This document shows, in pieces, positions 57,158 to 64,000 of a stretch of DNA of 64,000 bases. This stretch comes from an uncultured Geobacteraceae bacterium (GTDB lineage: Bacteria; Desulfobacterota; Desulfuromonadia; Geobacterales; Pseudopelobacteraceae). A program made the translations under genes and the position numbers. The stretch's first letter is position 1. Each line of letters starts with the position of its first letter. Under the pieces are notes generated by a model that ran no database searches, was not told the origin of the DNA, and was given only the letters and a program-made list of their open reading frames with translations. The stretch spans positions 1 through 64,000 of the forward strand of contig CAIUSO010000117.1 of assembly GCA_903901875.1 (NCBI GenBank), in the 5' to 3' direction.

Positions 57158-57192
57158 AAAAGGCGGGCGTATAGCCATACGCCCCTACGAAT
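57158..57192. repeat. palindromic intergenic element, copy B
   Basis: 35 nt beginning AAAAGGCGGGCG and ending CCCCTACGAAT, with a near-perfect central palindrome. It differs from the copy at 61637-61671, 4.4 kb away, at only 2 of 35 positions. Confidence 0.65.
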
Positions 57193-57240
57193 TCCCAACC
57201 ATTGTACTTTCCACAAATAATATTGTTGCATCATTCAAGA

Positions 57241-57273
57241 GAAACGGGGTTGCCATATCGGCAACCCCGTTTC
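57241..57273. terminator. terminator hairpin 3' of the CbcL-like gene
   Basis: 14-bp perfect stem GAAACGGGGTTGCC / GGCAACCCCGTTTC with loop ATATC, 39 nt beyond the stop of the leftward cytochrome gene. It can act in both directions. Confidence 0.7.
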
Positions 57274-57311
57274 TGTTTCTACTGCATGTTTCCGGCTACG
57301 ACATCAAACTA

Positions 57312-59165
57312 TCAATGCCCCCCGCCGCTCAAGAACGCCAGGACCATCAGCACCACCAGGGCAAGGCCGGTCAGAACCGCCGTAAAACCAAACCCTTTGA
57401 AGATGAAATCCCAGAGTACGCCGCTGGTTTTCTTGCAGGCAAAATTCTCGGTGATCCCGGCAGCTTCGTACCGTTTCCACTGATCACCACGCTCTTCAAT
57501 CATCTCCTCTTTACCAATCTGACCATTGAAGATGATAAAGTCCATGGGGAACTTCTCCGGTCGGCCATGGGTATTGAAGAAGTGAACCGAGAAGATGAAG
57601 CCGGTTGCCAGAAGTGCCTCGTCGGAATGGACGATAGTCGCCACGTTGAACGCCCACCCTGGGAGGAAGAGCCCGAAGAATTCCGGGAACCAGAGCATCA
57701 GTCCCGAACCGCCGATGGCAAACATACCCCAGAAGACGGCAACAAAGTCGAATTTCTCCCAATAGGTCCACCGCTCAAAGGTCGGCTTTGGCCCCTTGAA
57801 GAAGAACCAGCGCACCATGCAGTACACATCCTTGATATCCCGGATATTGAAGCAGAGGGAATCAGGACCAAAGAGACGCTGCAGCGGGTTACCCGGAATG
57901 TCCTTCCTGATGAAGAGGAAGTGGAAGCTCATCAGCAGTGCGGCACTGAAGTAGACAAAGGTAATTCCGGCGCAGATGCGGTGGATCTGCCCGGCAACGG
58001 CTGAACCGCCGTAGAACTGCATCATGAAATGGGCCCACTGCTGGTCGCTGAACTTGAGGGGCAATCCAGTCAGGGAGAGCCCCAGGAAGCTGGTAATGAC
58101 CAACACGTGGAGGAATATATGCAGTCTGTTGAAGCGGCGATACTGTTTGTGGGCATCGGGGATGACGTGATGGGCCACACCGGCCGTCAACTTGGCCGCT
58201 TTTTCCCGGTTATCGACAAAACCACGGAACATCCAGAGTAGTGAATGGATCCAGAATACCGTGAAGGTAGACAACAGCAGGGTCGTCATGACCACAAAGG
58301 TGTAATAGAGAATCGGATATTTTTCCCGGTCGGTCATCTCGCCATGGGCATAAAACTTGGCAAAGGCCGGGGTCGCCTTGGGATGGCACGGGGTACACTG
58401 CTTCATCATGTTGGCGGGGTTGACACTTGACAGGGGATCGGATTTCGGCAGCACCGAATGGGCCGTATGACAGTCGGCACAACCTGCCACCTTATCGGGG
58501 AAGCCAAGGCGATAGTTCTTGCCGTGGTAGCTCTCCATGTACGACTTTACCGCCACATTGGTTACGTTGTTCCGGGCCATCAGCTTCTTGTCGCTGTGGC
58601 ATTTCATGCAGACCCTGGTGTGGAATTCACGCCCCTTATGATCGTCGGCTGCTACCTTGTCAATGGCGTGGAGGTTGTGGCAGTCATGGCAGGCGGCCGA
58701 ATCCATATTTCCGGCGGCCACACCTTTGCCATGGACAGATTTCTGGTACATCGCCTCTTTATCATGGCACTGCACACATTTGGCAACGGCAATACGCTTG
58801 TCATTCTTCCAGTAGTTGTGGGTATGGACATCGGTATGGCACTGGGCGCAGGTGACCCCTTTTTCCGCATGGATACTGGCGTAATGTTCGGAGTTTTGCT
58901 TTTTGTGACACCGTTCGCACTGAACTTTCTGGACCTTGATTTCCTTCTTCATGTGCTTGACAAGGTCGGTGATGTCTATGTGACAACTGGTGCAGGCATT
59001 CTTGCCATGGACCGAGGCGGCAAAGGCCTCGATGGTAATTTTGTCTCTGTGACAACCAAGACAGGTTGCCGGATCGATGGCCATCCCCTGCTCGGCGAAC
59101 GCCGGCAGAGCGGAGCCGACAGCCAGCAACACCATAAAAACAAGTTTGAATACATTCAACGACAT
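57312..59165 (-). CDS. CbcL-like fusion of multiheme cytochrome c and cytochrome b
   Basis: 617 residues with signal peptide (MSLNVFKLVFMVLLAVGSALPAFA). The periplasmic half (about 30-275) has nine CXXCH motifs (CLGCH, CTSCH, CERCH, CAQCH, CVQCH, CHDCH, CMKCH, CADCH, CTPCH); the second half has about six membrane helices with the di-heme cytochrome b His pattern (RLHIFLHVLVITSF, GQIHRICAG, FHFLF, VHSDEALLATGFIFSVHFFNTH). This resembles CbcL of Geobacter, used for low-potential acceptors, in domain order and heme number. GAGGAGG lies 8 nt before the ATG. A small membrane protein gene precedes it by 56 nt. Confidence 0.88.
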   Translation of the reverse strand: MSLNVFKLVFMVLLAVGSALPAFAEQGMAIDPATCLGCHRDKITIEAFAASVHGKNACTSCHIDITDLVKHMKKEIKVQKVQCERCHKKQNSEHYASIHAEKGVTCAQCHTDVHTHNYWKNDKRIAVAKCVQCHDKEAMYQKSVHGKGVAAGNMDSAACHDCHNLHAIDKVAADDHKGREFHTRVCMKCHSDKKLMARNNVTNVAVKSYMESYHGKNYRLGFPDKVAGCADCHTAHSVLPKSDPLSSVNPANMMKQCTPCHPKATPAFAKFYAHGEMTDREKYPILYYTFVVMTTLLLSTFTVFWIHSLLWMFRGFVDNREKAAKLTAGVAHHVIPDAHKQYRRFNRLHIFLHVLVITSFLGLSLTGLPLKFSDQQWAHFMMQFYGGSAVAGQIHRICAGITFVYFSAALLMSFHFLFIRKDIPGNPLQRLFGPDSLCFNIRDIKDVYCMVRWFFFKGPKPTFERWTYWEKFDFVAVFWGMFAIGGSGLMLWFPEFFGLFLPGWAFNVATIVHSDEALLATGFIFSVHFFNTHGRPEKFPMDFIIFNGQIGKEEMIEERGDQWKRYEAAGITENFACKKTSGVLWDFIFKGFGFTAVLTGLALVVLMVLAFLSGGGH

Positions 59166-59221
59166 GTAATAATCCTCCTCTGGGGGCGATTGATACTAAA
59201 ACAGATTATTTCAGGGTGAAT

Positions 59222-59545
59222 TCAGCAGGACGTGCCATATCTGCCGGGTGGTGCCCTGCCCCGGTGCGGCCCGACCACCGGGCTGCTCAACGGCAGAGAT
59301 GAGCCATCGGAGGCACGACTCCAGAAATGAACGGGAATAAATGACAGCAACAGGGCGGTCAGGCAGAGAAAGGTATCCTGTGCCGAATAGTCGGAAAGGA
59401 GCGGTTCGGGAAAGGAGTGAAGAGAGTCGTTGCGGTCATGGTGGGTGCGCAGTTGGTGAAAATAGAGGGAGAGGGAGAGCTGTAACAATATCGTTACGGC
59501 AGATGTTATAAGGAGTAGTTTGCATCCTGTTGAACATCGCTGCAT
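59222..59545 (-). CDS. putative small membrane protein
   Basis: 107 residues with two hydrophobic segments (KLLLITSAVTILLQLSLSLYF and TFLCLTALLLSFIPVHFW). AGGGAT lies about 8 nt before the ATG. The C-terminal 20 residues are low-complexity and rich in Gly, Arg and Pro. It is directly upstream of the CbcL-like gene in the same direction and could be co-transcribed. No family recognised, and its reality is less sure than that of its neighbours. Confidence 0.45.
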   Translation of the reverse strand: MQRCSTGCKLLLITSAVTILLQLSLSLYFHQLRTHHDRNDSLHSFPEPLLSDYSAQDTFLCLTALLLSFIPVHFWSRASDGSSLPLSSPVVGPHRGRAPPGRYGTSC

Positions 59546-59670
59546 CGTTGTGATCCCTTACTGACTATATTCGCTACAGAATATCCGTGATGCAATATGG
59601 CAGATACCGTTCTTCGGTATACACTATTATTACCTGATATCGCAATGAAAATGACTCAATGGGCACTAAT

Positions 59671-59850
59671 TCAGCTGTTAAATTCGCTGTGGTACATCAT
59701 GACCAGCCGGGCACGGTTTTCAAGACAGAGGGGGCAGAGTTCCCCCCCATCCTGCCAGACCTCACCGGCCAGCCACTCCCCCGCCTCGGCATAGAGGGAA
59801 TGGGGCGCCTCTTCGTCAAATTCTTTAGCGCAGAGTGTGCAGGTTTTCAT
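59671..59850 (-). CDS. 59-residue zinc-ribbon-like protein
   Basis: Begins MKTCTLCAKEF at 59850, two bases after the radical-SAM stop, with GAGG 8 nt upstream. Two CXXC motifs (CTLC near the start, CPLC near residue 40) should bind one Zn ion. The middle is acidic and Trp-containing (EAGEWLAGEVWQDGG). Translational coupling with the radical-SAM gene suggests a linked role. Family not recognised. Confidence 0.7.
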   Translation of the reverse strand: MKTCTLCAKEFDEEAPHSLYAEAGEWLAGEVWQDGGELCPLCLENRARLVMMYHSEFNS

Positions 59851-59852
59851 GT

Positions 59853-61532
59853 TTATTCCTCTGCAATGGCCATTGCCCGTTCATACTCCCGCCGCAGTGC
59901 CCCGCAATCGGTGGTACCGATGAGTCCCCAGGGGAGCGGTTCTTCCCGGCCAATCTCTCGCTGCACCAGGTAATCCGTATCAACTCCACACTGTTTCGCC
60001 GCCTTCTTGAGGTTTGCCCCGTCCGCCATGGCTACCAGCAGTGGGGCCAACCGCCGGTCTCCCCGGGAGAGCAGTGCCTGCAGGTAGGATTCCCGCAGGC
60101 TCTCAATCTTCAATTTTACGTTAGAGAGACGACGTACACGGCTCTCCAGAATTTTCACCTTTCCTTCCAACCGGTGCATCGGCTCCATCCCGCACCACTG
60201 AAAAGGAGTAAAGGGCTTGGGGATAAATGGATTGACCGACACGGTGATCTCCCCGAGGCGCTTGTTGCTGCGGGCCCGTTCAATGACCCGGTCGCGAATT
60301 TTCTCGATGAGCAGCACCATTTCTTCCAGGTCCGAATCGTTCTCACCCGGGAGTCCAATGATGAAATAGAGCCGGATATTGAGAATATCATGGGCGATCA
60401 GCCGCTCACAGGCATCCAGAATCTGCACCTCTGTGAGGTTTTTCCGGATGATAGTGCGCATCCGCTGGGAGCCCCCTTCGGGAGCGATGGCAATGGTCTT
60501 GTGACCGCTGGCAATGAGGGCCGCCAGCATTTCCCCATCAAGGCGGTCAATACGGAGTGAGGAGACAGAAACCTTTCCGCCCCGGCCAACGATATGGCTA
60601 CAGAGCTTACCGATGCCGGTGTAGTCGGACACCGCCGCCCCCACCAGTCCGATCTTGTTGCGATGGGTCAACCCTTCGTCGATCAGGGGTATGAGCTGTT
60701 CAACCGGCTGCTGCCGGAAGGCACCGTAGATAAAGCCGGAGCTGCAAAACCGGCATCCCCGTGGGCATCCCCTGCTGACTTCGATCAGAAACATGTCACC
60801 AAATTCGGTATGTTCCGTAAGTATCCGGGAGGCAGCCGGTTCGTACCGTTCCAGACAGACCGGCACCGGAGCGGTCGGCAGGGAGGCACCTTCGGCAATC
60901 CGGTGGCCGGTGAAATTTTCTCCTGTATATTCCGGGATATAAAAAGCCGGAATATACAGGCCGGGAATTTTAGACAGTGCCTCAAGCAGACCCCATCGCC
61001 CGTTGTCAACGGGGGAAAGCAGTGTCTCAAGCATGGCAGGAACGACGGCCTCCCCCTCCCCGATGCAGATGGCATCGATGAAATCAGCCACCGGTTCCGG
61101 GTTGATAAAAAAGGCGGCACCACCGGCGATTATCAGGGGGTGGGAGCGGTTCCGCTCTGCGGCAAAGAGCGGAATCCGGCCATACCGGAGCATCAGGGGT
61201 ATATTGAGGTAATCCGGTTCGAACGAGGTGGAAAAGGCTATGACATCGAAATCGGCCAGGGGGGTCGAGGTTTCAAGTGACAGCAACGGGGTACCGCTGC
61301 GCCGGTACTCCTCTTCGGCGTCCCGCTCGGGGAAAAAGGCCCGTTCACAGCGGATACCGTCGGTCCCCGCCAGCATGCCATAGACGGCCTGGAATCCCAG
61401 GCTGCTCATGGCGGTCCGGTAGCGGCTTGCCGACACAAGGCATACGACAAGGTCCCCTCCCCGCCGGTAACGACGCAGGTGGGTTTCTGCCTGAAGGAGC
61501 GTACGATGACCGTTGCGGATATCATAACTCAT
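59853..61532 (-). CDS. B12-binding-domain radical SAM protein
   Basis: About 559 residues from ATG 61532 (MSYDIRNGH; AGGAAG about 10 nt upstream). The N-terminal part resembles a cobalamin-binding-like Rossmann domain (DFDVIAFSTSFEPDYLNI, LIIAGGAAFFINPEPVADFID, GEGEAVV). The radical SAM core has the cluster motif CPRGCRFC (with EVSRG before it) and a GLPGEN segment. The C-terminal third is helical. It belongs to the large group of B12-type radical SAM proteins of unassigned substrate; the overall layout is like that of TIGR03960-type proteins but without the fused C-terminal domain. Confidence 0.85.
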   Translation of the reverse strand: MSYDIRNGHRTLLQAETHLRRYRRGGDLVVCLVSASRYRTAMSSLGFQAVYGMLAGTDGIRCERAFFPERDAEEEYRRSGTPLLSLETSTPLADFDVIAFSTSFEPDYLNIPLMLRYGRIPLFAAERNRSHPLIIAGGAAFFINPEPVADFIDAICIGEGEAVVPAMLETLLSPVDNGRWGLLEALSKIPGLYIPAFYIPEYTGENFTGHRIAEGASLPTAPVPVCLERYEPAASRILTEHTEFGDMFLIEVSRGCPRGCRFCSSGFIYGAFRQQPVEQLIPLIDEGLTHRNKIGLVGAAVSDYTGIGKLCSHIVGRGGKVSVSSLRIDRLDGEMLAALIASGHKTIAIAPEGGSQRMRTIIRKNLTEVQILDACERLIAHDILNIRLYFIIGLPGENDSDLEEMVLLIEKIRDRVIERARSNKRLGEITVSVNPFIPKPFTPFQWCGMEPMHRLEGKVKILESRVRRLSNVKLKIESLRESYLQALLSRGDRRLAPLLVAMADGANLKKAAKQCGVDTDYLVQREIGREEPLPWGLIGTTDCGALRREYERAMAIAEE

Positions 61533-61636
61533 GGTTGTACGCTTCCTGGGCCGAAACTCTATTCTGGGCTGTAACCAAGGTGTCATTTAAAACCATGGTG
61601 TAGGCATCCGGCATATGCCCCAATTGGACGAACAGA

Positions 61637-61671
61637 AAAAGGCGGGCGCATGGCCATACGCCCCTACGAAT
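61637..61671. repeat. palindromic intergenic element, copy C
   Basis: 35 nt, 33 identical to 57158-57192, again between genes and near a terminator. Confidence 0.65.
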
Positions 61672-61705
61672 GTGCCGTCTTGATTGCAACAGGGAATTAA
61701 ACAGC

Positions 61706-61727
61706 AAACGCCGCAAAAGCGGCGTTT
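61706..61727 (-). terminator. terminator hairpin 3' of nuoG
   Basis: 9-bp stem AAACGCCGC / GCGGCGTTT with loop AAAA (TTTT on the minus strand), about 30 nt after the stop of the leftward gene. Confidence 0.7.
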
Positions 61728-61756
61728 GGGAAGTTGAGCTCCATGTTGTTTCAGAT

Positions 61757-64000
61757 TCAGGACTTGGCAAGGGACACATACTGGGGAAATGATGCCGCTG
61801 TCAGCAGGGTGGATACCGCAACATCACTGAAGTGTGACGGGACAAAAAGGGCACCCTGACGAACTCGATTCGAGATCTTTGCCTTCAGGGAGACGCTTCC
61901 CCCCTCGGAGGAGAGGGTAACGGCATCGCCGGAGGTAACGCCAGCCGCTGCGGCATCGGTAGCGCATACCTCAACATAGGCTTCACCGGCCACCAGCATA
62001 TTGTTTTCCGAGCGGGTGGTCATTGAACCGTTGTGGTGGAGAACCGGCCCCACGGTGAGAGCAAAGGGACGCCCACCCTTGGGTGGTGTCACCGGTGCGA
62101 GGGGCAGACAGACACGGGTCGCCGTATATTTTTTCGTAAAACCGCTGGTACGGCCATCGCTATCACAAACTTCAGTATACATACCGGTCACTGTGGCTAT
62201 TTCGTGGCGTACCTTCTCAATGGTCTGAATGGGTGCCGCTTTTGACGCCACCAGATTGTAGAGGGACTGTAGGATAGCCCCGTCGGTACGGGCACTTCCT
62301 GCCGGCGTGGTTGCTGCGCCGAAACACTGAATCCGGTTGTCTACCGAGGTGAACGAGCCAGCTTTCTCTCCCCCGGTTGCCGCCGGAAGCACCACATGGG
62401 CCAGGGTGGCCACTTCGGTCAGATACAGATCCTGAACGATTAGTAACTCCAGTTTTTGCAGGGCATTCCGTACCCGGCTACGATTCGGCAGGTACTGGAG
62501 TGGATCGGTTCCCATCAGGTAAAGTGCTTTGATTTCTCCCGATTCAATGGCATCGATGATCTGGAAGAGATCTTTGCCGGCCACGGTCGGAATAGTGGTA
62601 CCCCACGCGGCATTGAAGGTTGCAGCCGCGTGCTCGTAGGTATGGTAGCCCGGCAGATATTCAGGGGAGACCCCCATATCAAGCATTCCCTGGCTGTTAT
62701 TCTTTTCGTCAAGTGGATAGAGTCCAGCCCCCCCCTCGCTTACCGCACCGGTCAGAAGGGCCAGATTCACCGCCCCGGCAACTGCAGTGGCACTGTCTGC
62801 GGAGCGGATGATATCGGCTCCGTAGATGACCGCCGCAGGACCAGCGGTGTTGATAAGGGACACGGCAGCCAGAAAATCCGCTTCGGAAACGCCGGTGATT
62901 TCTGCAATTCGGGCAAAGGTAAGCCCCTCAAGGGATCCCTTGAGAGTTTCAAGTCCGGTCAGTTCCGTTGCACCTGCTACTCCACCGGCCAGAACCGCCT
63001 TGGCAAGACCGGCCGCCAGCCACGCCTCACTGCCGGGAACGCACTGCAGGAATGCATTGGCATATTTGTTCATTGACGTGGCACGGCTGCCTGCAATCAA
63101 CACTTTGGCATTGTTTTTTGTGGAAGCCTGGATGACGCGGTAGGCAAAACCGGGGGACTCCGCCTTCAAATCAGCCCCAAGCACAATGACCGTTGCCGCC
63201 CCTTCGATGGCCGCCATACCGGTGGTGCCACCGCTGTAGCCGACCATGCGCCATTGGATAACCTGGGACGGCAGATAGCCGAGACGTGCTTCGGAATCGA
63301 TGTTGTTACTACCCAAGGCACCACGGAAGAACTTCTGAAACAGATAATTCTCTTCATTGGTGACCCGTGGCGAGCCGATTCCGGCAACCGCATTGCCGCC
63401 GGAGACCGTAACGAGCCCCTTCAGTCGGGACGCCACCAGTTCAAGTGCCTGATCCCATGTTGCCTTATTCTGTGCGCCACCGCCATCCCTGACCAGCGGC
63501 GACGTCAGCCGGTCCGGCGAATTGAACGCGGCATAGCCAAAACGGCCATTAATACAGAGATTGCCTTTGTTGTAACCGTCATCGGAGCTGGTAACCCGCT
63601 CGATGCGACCATCTTTAACGTGGTATTCAATGGGGCAACCGGACGAGCAAAAGGAGCAGACACCGGCGGTGACCCGGAAAGCCCACGGGCGCCCACGGAA
63701 TTTAAAGGGCTTACTGATCAGGGTACCGGTTGGACAGGCACCGATGCAGTTTCCGCAGAAATCACACTCAAGGGACTCCCGTGTTTTGGTGTCGATGATG
63801 GTGTTATCGCCCCGGTCTACCACCTCAATGGCCTCACGACCAACCACCTCACGGCAGACCTTGACGCATTTTTCGCAGAGAATGCAGCGGTTCGGATCGC
63901 TCTCCAGTAATTTCCAGTCATAGCGGATCGGAAGACGCTCCAGATCTGCACCATAGGCATTTTTGTCAACCTTCAGGGAATAGCAGCTGTCCTGCAGATC
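61757..64000 (-). CDS. nuoG: NADH-quinone oxidoreductase subunit G (partial, 5' end beyond the window)
   Basis: The reading frame stays open to the right edge, so about 747 C-terminal residues are visible and the N-terminal [2Fe-2S] domain is cut off. Seen: CILCEKCVKVC and CDFCGNCIGACP, two [4Fe-4S] sets as in NuoG; then CSFCSSGCP with a later Cys (GNLCINGRFGY), the N7-like cluster of the molybdopterin-oxidoreductase-type domain; then the long alpha/beta domain without an evident Mo-ligand residue. Its C-terminus has the ASGDAVTLSSEGG-type beta barrel of this family. It is the electron-input arm of respiratory complex I. It is the gene at the left limit of its leftward run, followed by a terminator; the other nuo genes would be expected to the right. 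Confidence 0.85.
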   Translation of the reverse strand, partial: DLQDSCYSLKVDKNAYGADLERLPIRYDWKLLESDPNRCILCEKCVKVCREVVGREAIEVVDRGDNTIIDTKTRESLECDFCGNCIGACPTGTLISKPFKFRGRPWAFRVTAGVCSFCSSGCPIEYHVKDGRIERVTSSDDGYNKGNLCINGRFGYAAFNSPDRLTSPLVRDGGGAQNKATWDQALELVASRLKGLVTVSGGNAVAGIGSPRVTNEENYLFQKFFRGALGSNNIDSEARLGYLPSQVIQWRMVGYSGGTTGMAAIEGAATVIVLGADLKAESPGFAYRVIQASTKNNAKVLIAGSRATSMNKYANAFLQCVPGSEAWLAAGLAKAVLAGGVAGATELTGLETLKGSLEGLTFARIAEITGVSEADFLAAVSLINTAGPAAVIYGADIIRSADSATAVAGAVNLALLTGAVSEGGAGLYPLDEKNNSQGMLDMGVSPEYLPGYHTYEHAAATFNAAWGTTIPTVAGKDLFQIIDAIESGEIKALYLMGTDPLQYLPNRSRVRNALQKLELLIVQDLYLTEVATLAHVVLPAATGGEKAGSFTSVDNRIQCFGAATTPAGSARTDGAILQSLYNLVASKAAPIQTIEKVRHEIATVTGMYTEVCDSDGRTSGFTKKYTATRVCLPLAPVTPPKGGRPFALTVGPVLHHNGSMTTRSENNMLVAGEAYVEVCATDAAAAGVTSGDAVTLSSEGGSVSLKAKISNRVRQGALFVPSHFSDVAVSTLLTAASFPQYVSLAKS

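Noticed and set aside
57120-58004. 294-codon open frame on the plus strand opposite the CbcL-like gene
   Set aside because: Runs from the repeat region into the antisense of a clear cytochrome; the product is low in recognisable features.

Overview
The window looks like a chromosomal segment of an anaerobic, metal- or electrode-respiring deltaproteobacterium of the Geobacter/Desulfuromonadales type. Evidence seen here: many multiheme c-type cytochromes (7, 12, 7 and 9 heme motifs in four proteins), a NapC/NirT-type inner-membrane cytochrome resembling ImcH, a cytochrome b plus multiheme c fusion resembling CbcL, a Tat-exported HybOABC-type uptake [NiFe] hydrogenase, a flavodiiron protein, and a large number of PAS, histidine kinase and cyclic-di-GMP proteins. 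No rRNA, tRNA, CRISPR array, prophage or intact insertion sequence was recognised.

Layout. (1) 1-17.6 kb is a signalling island: three tandem CheB-CheR-PAS proteins that share an N-terminal core but end differently (GGDEF-EAL; nothing; GAF-histidine kinase-REC), then a leftward REC-CheC-diguanylate cyclase operon, a degenerate ThiF/MoeB/HesA-like pseudogene, and a methyl-accepting chemotaxis protein. No CheA, CheW or CheY partner set lies in the window. (2) 17.7-22.4 kb holds a flavodiiron protein, the def-fmt-DUF116 operon, a 72-aa unknown protein and an HDOD regulator. (3) 22.5-32 kb has an exported TPR protein, a very large GH13 family enzyme, a periplasmic solute-binding protein and a BarA-like hybrid kinase. 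(4) 32.2-35.6 kb has a decayed antitoxin/PIN-toxin pair, a histidine kinase with heme-binding motifs in its periplasmic sensor, and three small membrane proteins. (5) 35.6-41.9 kb, leftward, is the hybO-hybA-hybB-hybC-hybD hydrogenase operon ending in a VKOR-family protein. (6) 42.0-46.7 kb, leftward, is a candidate electron-transfer operon: a heptaheme cytochrome with an EF-hand, a cytochrome b, a dodecaheme (4 x triheme c7) cytochrome, a kinase-less copy of the heme sensor, and a small membrane protein; a sigma54-type response regulator is divergent from it. (7) 48.4-53.1 kb has a polytopic membrane protein, a Cys-rich unknown, an orphan flagellin behind a candidate sigma28 promoter, and trxB. 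(8) 53.2-64 kb has the ImcH-like and CbcL-like quinol-oxidising cytochromes on either side of a DUF2339-like membrane protein, a B12/radical-SAM protein with a coupled 59-aa zinc-ribbon protein, dispersed palindromic repeats, and the C-terminal part of nuoG running off the right edge.

Taken together, hydrogen oxidation (Hyb) and NADH dehydrogenase (Nuo) would feed the quinone pool, and several membrane cytochromes b/c would drain it to periplasmic multiheme carriers. The two proteins sharing a periplasmic CXXCH + CX4CH sensor module suggest that the redox state of this chain is monitored. The most interesting candidates for undescribed biology are the 42.6-46.7 kb cytochrome/heme-sensor operon and the three-fold CheBR-PAS array.
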